Below, piece by piece: positions 47,171 to 57,710 of a stretch of 64,000 nucleotides of DNA; position 1 is the first letter of the stretch; each line of letters starts with the position of its first letter. The notes below the pieces were generated by a model. The model saw only the letters and a program-made list of their open reading frames with translations, searched no databases and had not been told where the DNA came from. The translations under genes were made by a program, and so were the position numbers. The stretch covers positions 23,893,001 to 23,957,000 of the forward strand of contig NC_135362.1 of NCBI RefSeq assembly GCF_051622035.1, read 5' to 3'. The stretch comes from Arctopsyche grandis (lineage: Eukaryota; Arthropoda; Insecta; Trichoptera; Hydropsychidae).

Positions 47171-47303
47171 TAAAGAGCGGACCCAGAGCGCGCTGTCCAT
47201 TGTTCACATGTTGTAAATGCATTGTTAAAGGTTTGCCGAACCTTTTTTACAAAGCATTTACAATAATGGAACAATAGATGGTGCGCTTCCTGTCCTACCT
47301 CTA
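47171..47303. mobile_element. Palindromic MITE, copy 1
   Basis: Ends TAAAGAGCGGACCC and GGACAGGTCC-type CCTACCTCTA, centre AAAGGTTTGCCGAACCTTTT. Perfect 8-bp TSD CTAATAAC (47163-47170, 47304-47311). Non-coding hairpin. Confidence 0.88.
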
Positions 47304-47404
47304 CTAATAACCTAGTAAAAAAAAAAATTTAGAAGCACTGGTACGGAAAATTCGTTTTCTTTAACTAACTATAAGTCAAGATTATAATTAAATATTATTT
47401 ATTT

Positions 47405-47470
47405 ATAGTTAGTTTTGGACCATTGTGGCATTACAGGAAGAACCTAATGCGCCATAATGGCCTACATTTG
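47405..47470 (-). mobile_element. LINE 3' tail, minus strand
   Basis: Reverse complement gives GGCCATTATGGCGCATTAGG, then CCTGTAATGCCACAATGGTCC-type hairpin, as at 1118 and 14385. Truncated almost at the tail. 47471-48780 otherwise shows no gene; 48250-48600 is a CpG-rich non-repetitive patch. Confidence 0.7.
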
Positions 47471-48780
47471 ATAAAGAAAAACAAAAAATAAAATATATAA
47501 AATAAAAAGCAAAAATGCTTAAGGCAGAAAAACATGATAAAATGAAAAATAAAAATAAAAAAAACTTATAATCTTGTTTATATTTTTTGTGCAATCTGAA
47601 AAAAAATAATAATTCCTTGACAATATTAGTGGTTATTTGAGGGAAAAATTATAAAATTTTTAGACGTTCATCACTTTTTACATAATTCTTATGCATTTCA
47701 CATGGTTTTCGTGTAAGTGGTAATTTGTATACAGAAGGGAAGAACATTTTGTTGTGGAGCGTCCCGTTTTGAATCCTGGGAAATACGGTCACCCTATAAT
47801 TGATGATTTTTTACCAAAAAAAATCATAGTCTATTCATGCTTTATCTCTTTTATATATAAAAAGTCCATTTTTCTACATCACTTACTTTTTTTGCAATCG
47901 GTTGGGCAATTTATGCTAAAGTCCTGTCGCTAATTGATGTGTGACCACTAATTAGTAGGTAGGTACCCAAGAAGATAAGATATAAAACAAAAGAGGCTGT
48001 ATCTATGTTGTTCAATAAAGAGGAATGTACGACAATGGAACCAGTCATTCAGTAGCATTGGCAGAACAAACGATTGTAAGATACAGAAAGTACTAATTAA
48101 ATAGTCCAATAATATCCAAGAAAGTCTGTACAAAAGCATAGAACAAGTGTTCAAACTAACAGTAGATTATATAAAATATGTTTAGCCCTGGCGACAAATT
48201 CGCATAATCGATATTTCACGCGCGCATGTGCATAATTTAATATTTAAATTAATTTATGTTCTTTTTTTTCATTTTGATTCGGGGTGTTAATATCCCCGTT
48301 TGTCGTACGTACGCACGATTACGCATTTTAACCCCAATCGCGCGTTTAGTCACGGCCTTCGGTGTTAATCATATGCGACGCAATTTGAATGTTAACACTT
48401 GTACGTCGGGAGCGCACCTGACGGGCAACAAAGAGGGGGAGGAGGCGTGCTATTAAATTTTAATTCATTTGCATATTCACGCATTAGAGCAACGCGTCCA
48501 TGATCGATATCTGAAATCCGCTTTGCGTACGAAATTAACACCGCATAATTTATTTTGATAATGCAGAACCCCCCCCCTCCCCCATTCTTCCTCCTTGTAA
48601 AACGTTGCAATATTGTTTTTGTGCACGTGTTTGTGCAACTTTTATATTTATGATAACTTATCATCAATATAAAAGTTGCGCAAACATCATTGATAAGACA
48701 TACGTAAGAAATTATCAATACAATGTTTAATTATGTAGTAACATTTGTAAGAGGTTGGTAGCCGTGTGATGCGTTATGAC

Positions 48781-49052
48781 TAGAGACCGGAATCTGAAGG
48801 GGCTGTTTATTGTTCAAAGATTGTAAATGCATTGTTAAAGGTTTGCCGAACCTTTAACAATGCATTTACAACATGCGAACAATGAACAGCGCGCTCTGGG
48901 TCCGCTCTTTAGTTATGACTAAAGCCCGGACCCTGAGGGGGCTGTATATCGTTCAAATGTTGTAAATGCATTGTTAAAGGTTTGCCGAACCTTTTTTACA
49001 AAGGATTTACAACAATTGAACAATAAACGGCACGCTTCCGGTCCTACCTCTA
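48781..49052. mobile_element. Palindromic MITE, copies 2 and 3 in tandem
   Basis: Copy 2 spans 48781-48911 and copy 3 spans 48920-49052. The 8-mer GTTATGAC occurs three times: before, between and after (48773-48780, 48912-48919, 49053-49060). Both have the central AAAGGTTTGCCGAACCTTT. Confidence 0.9.
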
Positions 49053-49338
49053 GTTATGACAGCGTGAATTGGCGACACTTCAAATGCCCGGAAGTCGTCA
49101 GTTAATCAAGAACATGATCTGCCACGGAATAAACTTCATTCTCTCTGCTTTTATTCAATGGAAAGAGAAAGACTTTCTACTTTTAAACATTAATAATTAT
49201 GATAATTTCATACGCTTAATAATATTTATTATTTTACCTTAACAACCAGCATTTATGTATACTATAGCTTCATTGAAACCAAAATTATTACATGGATTTC
49301 ATTCGAATAGTTTTATAATCTTTTACTATACATATAAG

Positions 49339-49512
49339 CCGGCAGCGTGCCCTGATAGTATCCCTGTTTTTGTTGCACAGCCTTACTTATGTGTGCGCGA
49401 GCAGGATAGAAGGGGACTCGCTACGACGTCATCTAGGTCCTTGAATCCTGCTCGCGCACACGTAAGTAAGGCTGTGCGACAAAAACAGGGATATATTCAC
49501 GGCACGCCACTG
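49339..49512. mobile_element. hAT-like foldback MITE
   Basis: Right end GGCACGCCACTG with left end CCGGCAGCGTGCC; long arms TATCCCTGTTTTTGT..., GCCTTACTTA, and GCGCGAGCAGGAT with the reverse complement in the right half. No clear TSD. The GCGCGAGCAGGAT arm core is shared with the GGGTCTACGTGACG foldback family. Confidence 0.75.
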
Positions 49513-49842
49513 ATATGATTCGTCATAATTGAAAGTGGCATAGTCCACTTGTCTTTATTTCGAGAAATATCAAATATAATATTAAAAATATTAAAAAAAA
49601 ATACTGGTGGCCTGTAATACATTTATTCTGGACATATCCAAGATTCTGGACATATAAATAAAATAAGTGATAACAATTTGTGAATTAAGTCAGACAGAAA
49701 TAGTATTTTTGAAACTGAAAATCGTACTTCCACCACTTTCAAATATGACTGCTCATATAGAAATGAATGTTTGCTTTTTAGTCCACCATGTAAATCTACA
49801 GTTTTCAATTTTTAACTACTCAATTTGGTAGGTATCAATCAC

Positions 49843-50436
49843 GGGTCTACCTGGCGAGCCCGAATTAGTTCTTAGCGAATATTAAATGCCCTAAAGAAGC
49901 ATGGTCAGAGGCGTTATCATGGATGGAGTCAACGAATCCCCCTCATACCCCCCATACCCCCCCAGTTCGAAAATTAATTAAATAATTCGAAAAATATTTT
50001 CCATTTTCCTAGGAGTACACGTAAAGGAAAGAGATGGATACGATAACGAGAAAAATACTACGTGTAGTATTTAAACTACGCATTCAACATTCATAATTCG
50101 TTGTGAATGTATCCGGATCGCAGAATATACTCTTCGTACGCATGTCGTGAGCTCAAATCGGTTATTTACCTCTTCTACTATTATATTCTGCGATCCGGAT
50201 ACATTCACAACGAATTTCGAATGTTGAATGCGTAGTTTAAAATACTACACGTAGTATTTTTCTCATTATCGTATCCATCTCTTTTCTTTACGTGTACTCC
50301 TAGGAGAATGGAAAATATTTTTCGAATTATTTAATTAATTTTCGAACTGGGGGGAAGGGGGTATGAGGGGGGTTCGTTGACTCTACCCATGATAACATTC
50401 GGTAAGAACTAATTCAGGCTCGCTACGGCAATCCGA
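49843..50436. mobile_element. Long foldback element, related ends
   Basis: Ends GGGTCTACCTGGCGAGCC and GGCTCGCTACGGCAATCCG. Arms of more than 200 bp are reverse complements (AATACTACGTGTAGTATTT, ATTCTGCGATCCGGATACAT) around a loop at about 50130-50170. Flanks ATCAATCAC/ATTCATCAC look like a decayed 9-bp TSD. Directly abutted by palindromic MITE copy 4. Confidence 0.82.
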
Positions 50437-50446
50437 TATTCATCAC

Positions 50447-50578
50447 TAGAGGTAGGACCGGAAGCGCGCCGTCTATTGTTCCATTATTGTAAATGATTTG
50501 TAAAAAAGGTTCGGCAAACCTTTAACAATGCATTTACGACATGTGAACAATGAACAGCGCGCTCTGGGTCTGGGTCCA
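50447..50578. mobile_element. Palindromic MITE, copy 4
   Basis: Begins TAGAGGTAGGACCGG and contains AAAGGTTCGGCAAACCTTT. The right end is disturbed by a short duplication of CAGCGCGCTCTGGG (near 50555 and 50578), and no right TSD is visible. Confidence 0.8.
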
Positions 50579-50835
50579 GCGCGCTCTGGGGGCTGAGAGC
50601 AATTCTATGCATACTACTTCAATGTAGATAAAGTAATAATTAGTTTTAAAAAAGAATACGGTGTACGGCCCTGTTTTTCAATGAGTGAGGCTGGTCGGAA
50701 CATCTAGCACGTGCACATACAGATGTTCGGACTTTGTCGAACTAATACTACCACACAATTTCACTAGTAGAGCCTATTTCAAAGAGATCCTACTGCTACA
50801 GAGTTTAACAAACAACTGAGCAAAAAAACCGAAAT

Positions 50836-51013
50836 CTAGTAGTAGTGGGTAATATTTTATAGATAGTTCCATGGAGTTTACTCCATGCCTATCGATCTAG
50901 CGAATTATCTGGGATCCGATTCGCGGTGATGTTGTGGTGCGGGCTGGCGGCTGCTCGCATTGCTGATTTGGATGGCTAGAACACTAAGCATAGGTTAGTG
51001 CATTAACTATGGG
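50836..51013. repeat. Fragment of LTR family 1
   Basis: Matches 36220-36360 (TAGTAGTGGGTAATATTTTA, CTCCATGCCTATCGATCTA, GGTTAGTGCATTAACTATGG) but with about 40 extra GC-rich bases in the middle. TATA and poly(A) parts are absent. Confidence 0.6.
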
Positions 51014-51399
51014 ATACTGTTACGGTTAGTATGGTTAGTTTTATATTTAGAGGACCGAAATCTCCGTCTGCACGGAGTTTTTGTAGCAACATTTTTGGAA
51101 GCTGAGAGCGCCTCTACCCATTCTACTTCAATGTTTACAACCTTTCACCATCCACTGCTAGATTAAACTTCCATTCGTCTCTGTTTTGCACAACTCTCAG
51201 ACATCTCAACCTACACATTTTTCTAATTTCATCCAGCCATCTTCCTTCTTCCATTCCTTCTTTGGCCTTCCTTTCACCCTTTTACATTCTCTAGGGCAGT
51301 GCTTCCCAAGTTGGGGGTCGAGACCCCTTGGGAGGGGGGGCGTAGGATTTCTCGCGGGGGCCGCGAAAATATTCAATAAAAAGTACAAATATTCATTTA

Positions 51400-51998
51400 T
51401 GAATATTTTTCCACATTACATATTTAGGGAATGTATATATTTTAGAAAATATTTCCCAAACTTGAATGAGGAGGAAAGAACAATTGGATAAGAACACCAT
51501 TTGCCAAGTCCTTAAAATATGATCATATTACGTGGACAGTCCAAGAAGAGTTGATCGATATCAAATCAGATAATTTGCTTGAAGTGGAATTTAATGAAAA
51601 AAGTATTTCATAATTTTGGTTAATTTGGCTTCTTTTCCAATAGCAAGAATATCCTGCTATTGGAAAAGAAGCCCTAGTAACTCGTATTCCTTTCGTGACT
51701 ATGCGAAACAGCATTTTCGTCATTACTAGTCACCGGACCCAGAAGGTGCCGCGTATTGTTCAAAGGTTGTAAATGCATTGTTAAAGGTTTGCCGAACCTT
51801 TTTTACAAAGGATTTACAACAATGGATAGCACTGTGACTATCCTACCTCTAGTCATTACTTATATAATATTAAAAATAAGCAAAGGTCATGTCTTTCCAC
51901 GGAGACTTTGGAAGATGCTTTGCGAGTTTGCATTTCTGACATTGAACCCGATATTGATTTGTTATGTAAAAACATGCGACCTTATCTATCGCATTAAA
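51400..51998 (+). pseudogene. hAT transposase C-terminus (SCAND3/ZBED-like), split
   Basis: Frames read NLNEEERT, then VQEELIDIKSDNLLEVEFNEKS, then YPAIGKEAL, interrupted by a stop and frameshifts. After the MITE (51727-51851) the reading resumes with TLEDALRVCISDIEPDIDLLCK and a final SH before a stop. This is the terminal part of hAT transposases of the SCAND3/ZBED5 type. The catalytic core is gone. Confidence 0.8.
51727..51851. mobile_element. Palindromic MITE, copy 5 (inside hAT)
   Basis: Ends TAGTCACCGGACCC and GTCC-type CCTACCTCTA. Perfect 8-bp TSD GTCATTAC (51719-51726, 51852-51859). It interrupts the transposase relic, so it inserted after the hAT. Confidence 0.9.
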
Positions 51999-52899
51999 TT
52001 GTTTAATGTGTGTATAGTATTTATTTAAAAAAAACATGTTTTTCAGCAAGTTCCTATAATTTTGTGCTGAATATAAATATGTGTAATATAATTGTAATAA
52101 TTACTGCCAAATAAACCTTTTAACTAGAAAAAAAATTTTTTTGGGGGCCGTGAATTAATTCTTTCAGATTTAGGGGGTCGTGACATGAAAGTAATTGGGA
52201 AGCACTGCTCTAGGGTACCATTCGAGAAATTCTTTCATCAATTCTTCTAGCTACGTGACTCACCCATTGTTATTTCAATCTCTTGACTCTCTCCACTATA
52301 TCCACTACATGATATGACACAAGCAAAAATTATTATTCGATTATGGTCATTATTTCATTGCTTGAACTAAGTAAAGTGTTATTATTAAATACTAGCAAAA
52401 AATCATCCAACTTTTCTAGGAACACTCGGCATTTCCCAAAATTGTCTCTCTAAATTTGTTATTACATCATTATTATTAAAATAGGCATTTTAATCGTTTG
52501 TACATATATATGTATGTATGTATATATTTATCTATTAATGGTTTTTCATTTTTCACATTATATATTAGGCGTACAAATTACAATACTTACATTTTAAGTC
52601 GATTCTAATAGCTACTGATCATTGGATTTGTCATTATTTATTTTACACACTATTTTTCTTGTCATATGCACAGCGAAAACACGAATTTGGATTTTCATCG
52701 ATGGACCTAGTAGAAAATTTCAAATTAATGGTATATATGTATATATACCCAAGGAAGTTCTCAATGACTTTTATTTATAATCACGGAAACATTAAAAAAA
52801 AATAATAGAAAAAAAACTCTTTACAATTCTTATAGGTAAATGTACATAATACATTTTACACATACATATTGTTCGTAACTAAAGACGAATAAATTGTCG

Positions 52900-53335
52900 C
52901 TCTAAAGCAAACTGTGCTTAGATAATCTGTGAATCGTTTAGCACCAGAGGTTCCGGGTTCGATCCCGCTCTAATCTTTAATACTGCTTTAATACTTTAAT
53001 TTGTGACTCCAAGTCGATCTTTTCTTATCAGAGTTGGCCAATTTATCTGATTTTCATTGAAACGGTTCCTCAAAATTGACAAAAAATCATCCTACCTGCT
53101 GTCACAAATATCTGAATTTGATTCATATACAATATGTAAAGATTTATGTACTAGATGATAGACGTCTCAATGGATTAATTTAATAATTAATCGTTAATTT
53201 CATGTTCTTCGAGATACGTGATTTATGTAATAAAAATGCTGCAATGTTTGTAATTAATTGTCTAGGAAGACGCATTGGGGTCTACTTGTCAGGCCTTCCT
53301 GCTATAATATCTATGTAAAAAATAATAAAAATAAT
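52900..53335 (+). mobile_element. tRNA-derived SINE copy
   Basis: Box B-like GGTTCCGGGTTCGATCCC at about 52948, core AAGTCGATCTTTTCTTATC and ATCTGATTTTCATTG, 3' hairpin GGAAGACGCATTGGGG...CAGGCCTTCCTG, A/T tail. 52216-52899 upstream has no gene. Confidence 0.75.
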
Positions 53336-53362
53336 ATAAAATAAATAAAATATATAATTTGT

Positions 53363-53624
53363 GGTTCGGTGATTATTGGTCACAAAGCGCTTGCCCAAAA
53401 GTCACTAAAATATCTGTAACGGAACATCTGGCAGTCGAAAAGTCCATCATACTAACGATAACTGTCATACTAATGACCTTTTTTACAAAGCATTTACAAC
53501 AATTGAACAATGAGCGGCGCGCTTTCGGTCCGTCCCCTACTAATGCCAAATATTCCGTATTGGCGATTTTCATGGCAAAAATTGTATTTTGAGCGATCGC
53601 AATGTGCGTAATAATCCAATTACC
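53363..53624 (+). mobile_element. MULE-like MITE with perfect 9-bp TSD and nested half-MITE
   Basis: Ends GGTTCGGTGATTATTGGTC and AATCCAATTACC, TSD ATAATTTGT (53354-53362, 53625-53633). 62 bp of the palindromic MITE (53476-53537) sit inside, flanked by TACTAATG on both sides. Confidence 0.9.
53476..53537. mobile_element. Palindromic MITE, copy 6 (right half only)
   Basis: Only the right arm, from the central ACCTTTTTTACAAAG to the CGTCCCCTA end, remains, yet an 8-bp TSD TACTAATG (53468-53475, 53538-53545) is intact on both sides. Confidence 0.85.
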
Positions 53625-53633
53625 ATAATTTGT

Positions 53634-55177
53634 ATGCCTTTTTTCACTTGAAAAAAATGTCTGCGGCATTTTTTTTTAATTTTACGTATATGTATGTATC
53701 TATTATATAGGTACATATGTATGTACATATACAAAATAATGAAGAATATAATTGGAAGAAGTCGTGCACAATATCATAGAATAGAATTTGTCCGTTTGTT
53801 TATCCGTGGCAGCTTCCGCCAGTGGCGTTGTGTGTTTGTTTTCAGCCTGTCATAAAATGAGTTATTCGGGATTTTATTGCTGAAAAAAATCAACAAACAG
53901 CGCAAACAAACTGCGTTCGCCAACGAGTGTGTTTGCTTATTCTTCGGCAACGTGTATATAGTCTTTAAATTTTCATTGCCTCCGTAAATACTTAAGGACT
54001 CAATCAGCCTGAAAAGTTATGAGTTCGCATTCGAGCGGCGCCTTTATGCGCCCAATGAAACGGACTAAATTAAACAATAAAAATGCAACGGATGTATACA
54101 ACTGTTAAAACCATATTGCAAACTTTCCACATAGAAAACGTCCAAACAAAACAATCATTTTGCTCCACGGTTCATCTTCGGAACGATTTCACCTTCTCTG
54201 GTACAATTGAGGATTTATGTGTCCTGCTTGCATCCATTTTTTAAGCCACTTCCATCCAACACGACATCTTGTTACTCATTCTGTCGTCATACATTTACCT
54301 ATAAGTATCCCTACGTAACGATTTCATAATAGTTTGTCGCTACAAAGGCGCAGAAACATAATCGTACGGTACGGCATGCCTAGGTAAACTACAGTTGTGA
54401 ATTGGCGTGTTTATGTCATTGTTAATTCGTACGATCTTATTTCAACAAGTTTCTCCTACATTTCCTCAAATATATGAATCAATGTTATCCATCACTGTAA
54501 AACCTGTGTCCAACTGTAAATACAAGGAAAATATATAACCGAAAACAATCCAGGGCGCGAGTTTTGGGCTGGCATAGATCAGGCGTGTAAATATCTAAAA
54601 TAAAAATACACACACACACTTGTTACGTACCACTCTATGTATGTGCCCTAAGTCAAATGTGATGAATTGTTTTAATTTTCATCAGAATTGTCTCTCATAT
54701 CGATGTGATGACAGCTTATCTAATCTAGTTAATCTAATCGCGAAGACTTCACGTCACCCATTCGCAATTTCGAACGTTAAAAAATTGAACTCTGTGATTA
54801 AAGAAATATGCTTTTGAAGCGTTATGTCTATCTTTTTGTTACTCTATTGCATTCAGCGTTGTTGGAACGTGTATTGTGAATTGTCATTGCTCTAATTACC
54901 GTCCGATCCCTAGTTATAACAGTTAGTTTAATAACATTTTATCATTTTTATTTTATTTTTCAATTTCATTACACCAAATCGAAAGATAAATCATCGTTCA
55001 ACTTTGTTTGAGCAATTCGTATAGAACATAAATAAATTATTGTGTCAAATAAAATTTCGAAAGCATATCGGAAAACTTTAAAAAAAATAATTTTCAATTA
55101 TTCAAAAAGATGTTTGCAAAAAAGGATTAACTCTAATAAAACTAAATTCAAATATAACAGCCATATGCCTAAATAAC
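53634..55177. other. Non-coding, largely unique stretch
   Basis: No exon recognised. 53800-54060 is less AT-rich and non-repetitive. 54395-54460 resembles 39755-39835 (TTGTTAATTCGTACGATCTTAT shared core), a low-copy repeat. Confidence 0.4.
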
Positions 55178-55584
55178 GGGTCTACGTGACGAGACAGAAT
55201 GTTAAATTACAGAAAACACAAATATCGGAAGGCAAAGATCGAAAATCGAAAGATCTTAAGTCGAAAGATCAAAAAAAAAATGGTGCATGGTAAACGGTAG
55301 ATACTCACGTACATACTCACTTAATTTGCGCGAGCAGGATACAACAGGAACAAGAGGAACATGCTTTTCCTCCCGTATTCTGCGCGCGCACATTAATATG
55401 GGAGGAAAAGCCCGTTCCTCTTGTTCCTGTTGAATCCTGCTCGCGCAAATTAAGTGAGTATGTACCGTTTACCATGCACCATTTTTTTTTTGATCTTTCG
55501 ACTTAAGATCTTTCTATTTTCGATCTTTGCCTTCCGATATTTGCGTTTTCTGTAATTTAACATTCTGTCTCGTCACGGAGACCG
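55178..55584. mobile_element. Foldback element, family GGGTCTACGTGACG, copy 3
   Basis: Ends GGGTCTACGTGACGAG and CTCGTCACGGAGACCG. Perfect 9-bp TSD CTAAATAAC (55169-55177, 55585-55593), which fixes the element ends and points to a MULE-like transposase in trans. The palindromic arms match copies 1 and 2. Confidence 0.9.
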
Positions 55585-55655
55585 CTAAATAACATACACA
55601 TGTACTACCTTACCCAAATTATAAATAGCCTAATAATTTTCAAAAACGAATTGAT

Positions 55656-56015
55656 CTATTTGTCAGCTGTATTAGGTAGAATTTGTGAAGAAAGGTGAAC
55701 TTCTTGGAGATGGAGGCAATGATTGGCAATGATCATAGATATAAAATAAGAGTCGCAAATTAAAAAGTTCGCAAATTCTGCACACGATTCACTATTAATT
55801 AAGTCGTATTTGCAATTCTCAATAATATTTTTTATACAATAAAAAATAGCTTGTGAAGTTTCATCCGGGTATTCGTAAAGGTCCAATATTTTCCGGCATA
55901 CTCCATTTTCTGTGTTGAAATATTGGACTGTGTATGGGAAAGTTTTAATGTTTCTCATATTAGAGGCATCAGAAGAAACTGGAAAATACATGGACTTCTT
56001 CAAATCATTTACCAC
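55656..56015 (-). pseudogene. hAT-type transposase fragment
   Basis: A 119-codon minus-strand stretch reads FPVSSDASNMRNIKTFPYTVQYF, then KILDLYEYPDETSQAIF, recalling the catalytic-core start (S-x-D-A-S, then D-x-x-E-T-S) of ZBED/KIAA1586-like hAT transposases. Both ends are missing. Confidence 0.6.
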
Positions 56016-56160
56016 ATGACGACGTGTTTTTGGAAATTCCTTCTCTTCTAATTACTTTTTTCATCTTTTATCAAGTAAAATAATTTATTTATTATGCCAA
56101 TTACTTATTCGAATTACATTTTGGTTATAGTGTAACTGTAAATATATATTTTTAAAACGG

Positions 56161-56490
56161 ATGGATTCTTCTGATGATGCATATGTTCCTTATTCTGATG
56201 TTGACTCTGATGATTACTCCAGCGAAGAATCAGAAATAGATAATAATGAAGTTGAAGCAAATGTCGATGAATTTTACCAAACAAACGTGGATCCACCAGG
56301 TGATGACTCACTGATGAGTCTACTGACGATGAAAACGACGAATGTACCGGCGACAATGATTCTGAAGCTGAACATATACCTCTTAATCAAAATAATCCTC
56401 CTTCACAACGAAATGATAATTGGACAGAGACTCATTCAACAATAGCAGATTTTGGTTTTGATTCTGCACATTCAGGAAAAAAAAGATATT
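56161..56490 (+). pseudogene. Acidic N-terminus of a possible transposase
   Basis: Starts MDSSDDAYVPYSDVDSDD and is very acidic; after a frameshift near 56310 it continues ESTDDENDECTGD and NWTETHSTIADFGFDS. Acidic N-termini followed by a W...F segment are seen in piggyBac-like transposases. No catalytic region follows. Weak identification. Confidence 0.35.
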
Positions 56491-57082
56491 AGAGATATTC
56501 TATATCTATGTACATGATACTTTGATACCTTCTGCCAACTACCTAATAGCTAGTAGCTACAATCTCACAAGGGATAGTTTGCCCAACTAATTAAGTAGAC
56601 AAATCGCATTAAAATTAAATAATGCAGGGAAGTTTTTCTTGTGATATCCAGCGTTCATAAGAAAGATTGACCGATTGTGAGTAGCTCCATAATTCCATAA
56701 ATTGTATTGAATACAAAATACTACATATATAGTATCATATATTACCATACATTCATCCTCACGTTTGCGCAAACATTTGAATGATTACTAACGAGGGTTT
56801 GTTCATATAACAATACAATGCATTGCCATTTGGAGGACACTCATCTTTCGAGAGGCAGTTGGAGAAACGCGCTTTGAATCCAATGCTTTTTTTTAATTCA
56901 TATTTACATACAATTAGAAAACAATCGAAACTTTGTTAAATCAATACCATCGTATATACATACATATGTATGTATGACGCATGCATTCAGCGACTTGGAA
57001 ACGCATACGATTTTATTACAATAATATTACTGTTAAATTTGGCATCGACGAACAAAATTTTAATATATTGAATACGAATATT

Positions 57083-57209
<127 letters not shown>

Positions 57210-57537
57210 AATATGAATATTATAGAAACTGACGAATTGAGTCCAGCACTGTGCCAAATGCAAATTTAGAATCACATTGGTTTAAAAATAAACTTCCTTA
57301 CATACAGTGCCGGTCATTGAAATCGCGACACCTTCAATTTTACATTTTATATTGTTTTTAAGAAATAGAGCTTTTGGGAAACAGTCGTACCTTATTTAAA
57401 CCCTTGAGCATCTTTAGTAATTCATAAATATTATTTCCAACTCTAAATTACGGCAGGACAAGGATTAAAAAAAAAACGTTGTAAAATTAGGTAATATGAT
57501 TTGTTTTTTTCAAATATTTGTAACTAATATAGCATTA

Positions 57538-57710
57538 ACATACATAGCTCAGTTGTTAGCGTATAATGCAATCAACTGGGGAGCTATGGGTTCAATCTCT
57601 GGCCCAATGTTGCTAGCCAAACCTTGTATATGTGTCGCTAAGTCGATCCTATCAGAGTTTACCAAATTAATTGTTTTCATTGTTGAAACGGTTCCAAAAA
57701 CAATGGCACC
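57538..57710 (+). mobile_element. tRNA-derived SINE, 3' truncated
   Basis: Head CATAGCTCAGTTGTTAGCG, box B-like GGTTCAATCTCTGG, body AAGTCGATCCTATCAGAG and GTTGAAACGGTTCC. The hairpin tail is missing. Confidence 0.7.

Larger units (their letters stand above)
51297..52207 (+). mobile_element. hAT element with broken transposase and nested MITE
   Basis: Ends CAGTGCTTCCCAA and TTGGGAAGCACTG, perfect 8-bp TSD CTCTAGGG (51289-51296, 52208-52215). The interior has a decayed transposase end (see separate entry) and palindromic MITE copy 5. Confidence 0.92.

Noticed and set aside
57305-57345. Tc1/mariner-like end (CAGTGCCGGTCATTG)
   Set aside because: Only one end visible and no transposase or partner TIR, so not called as an element.
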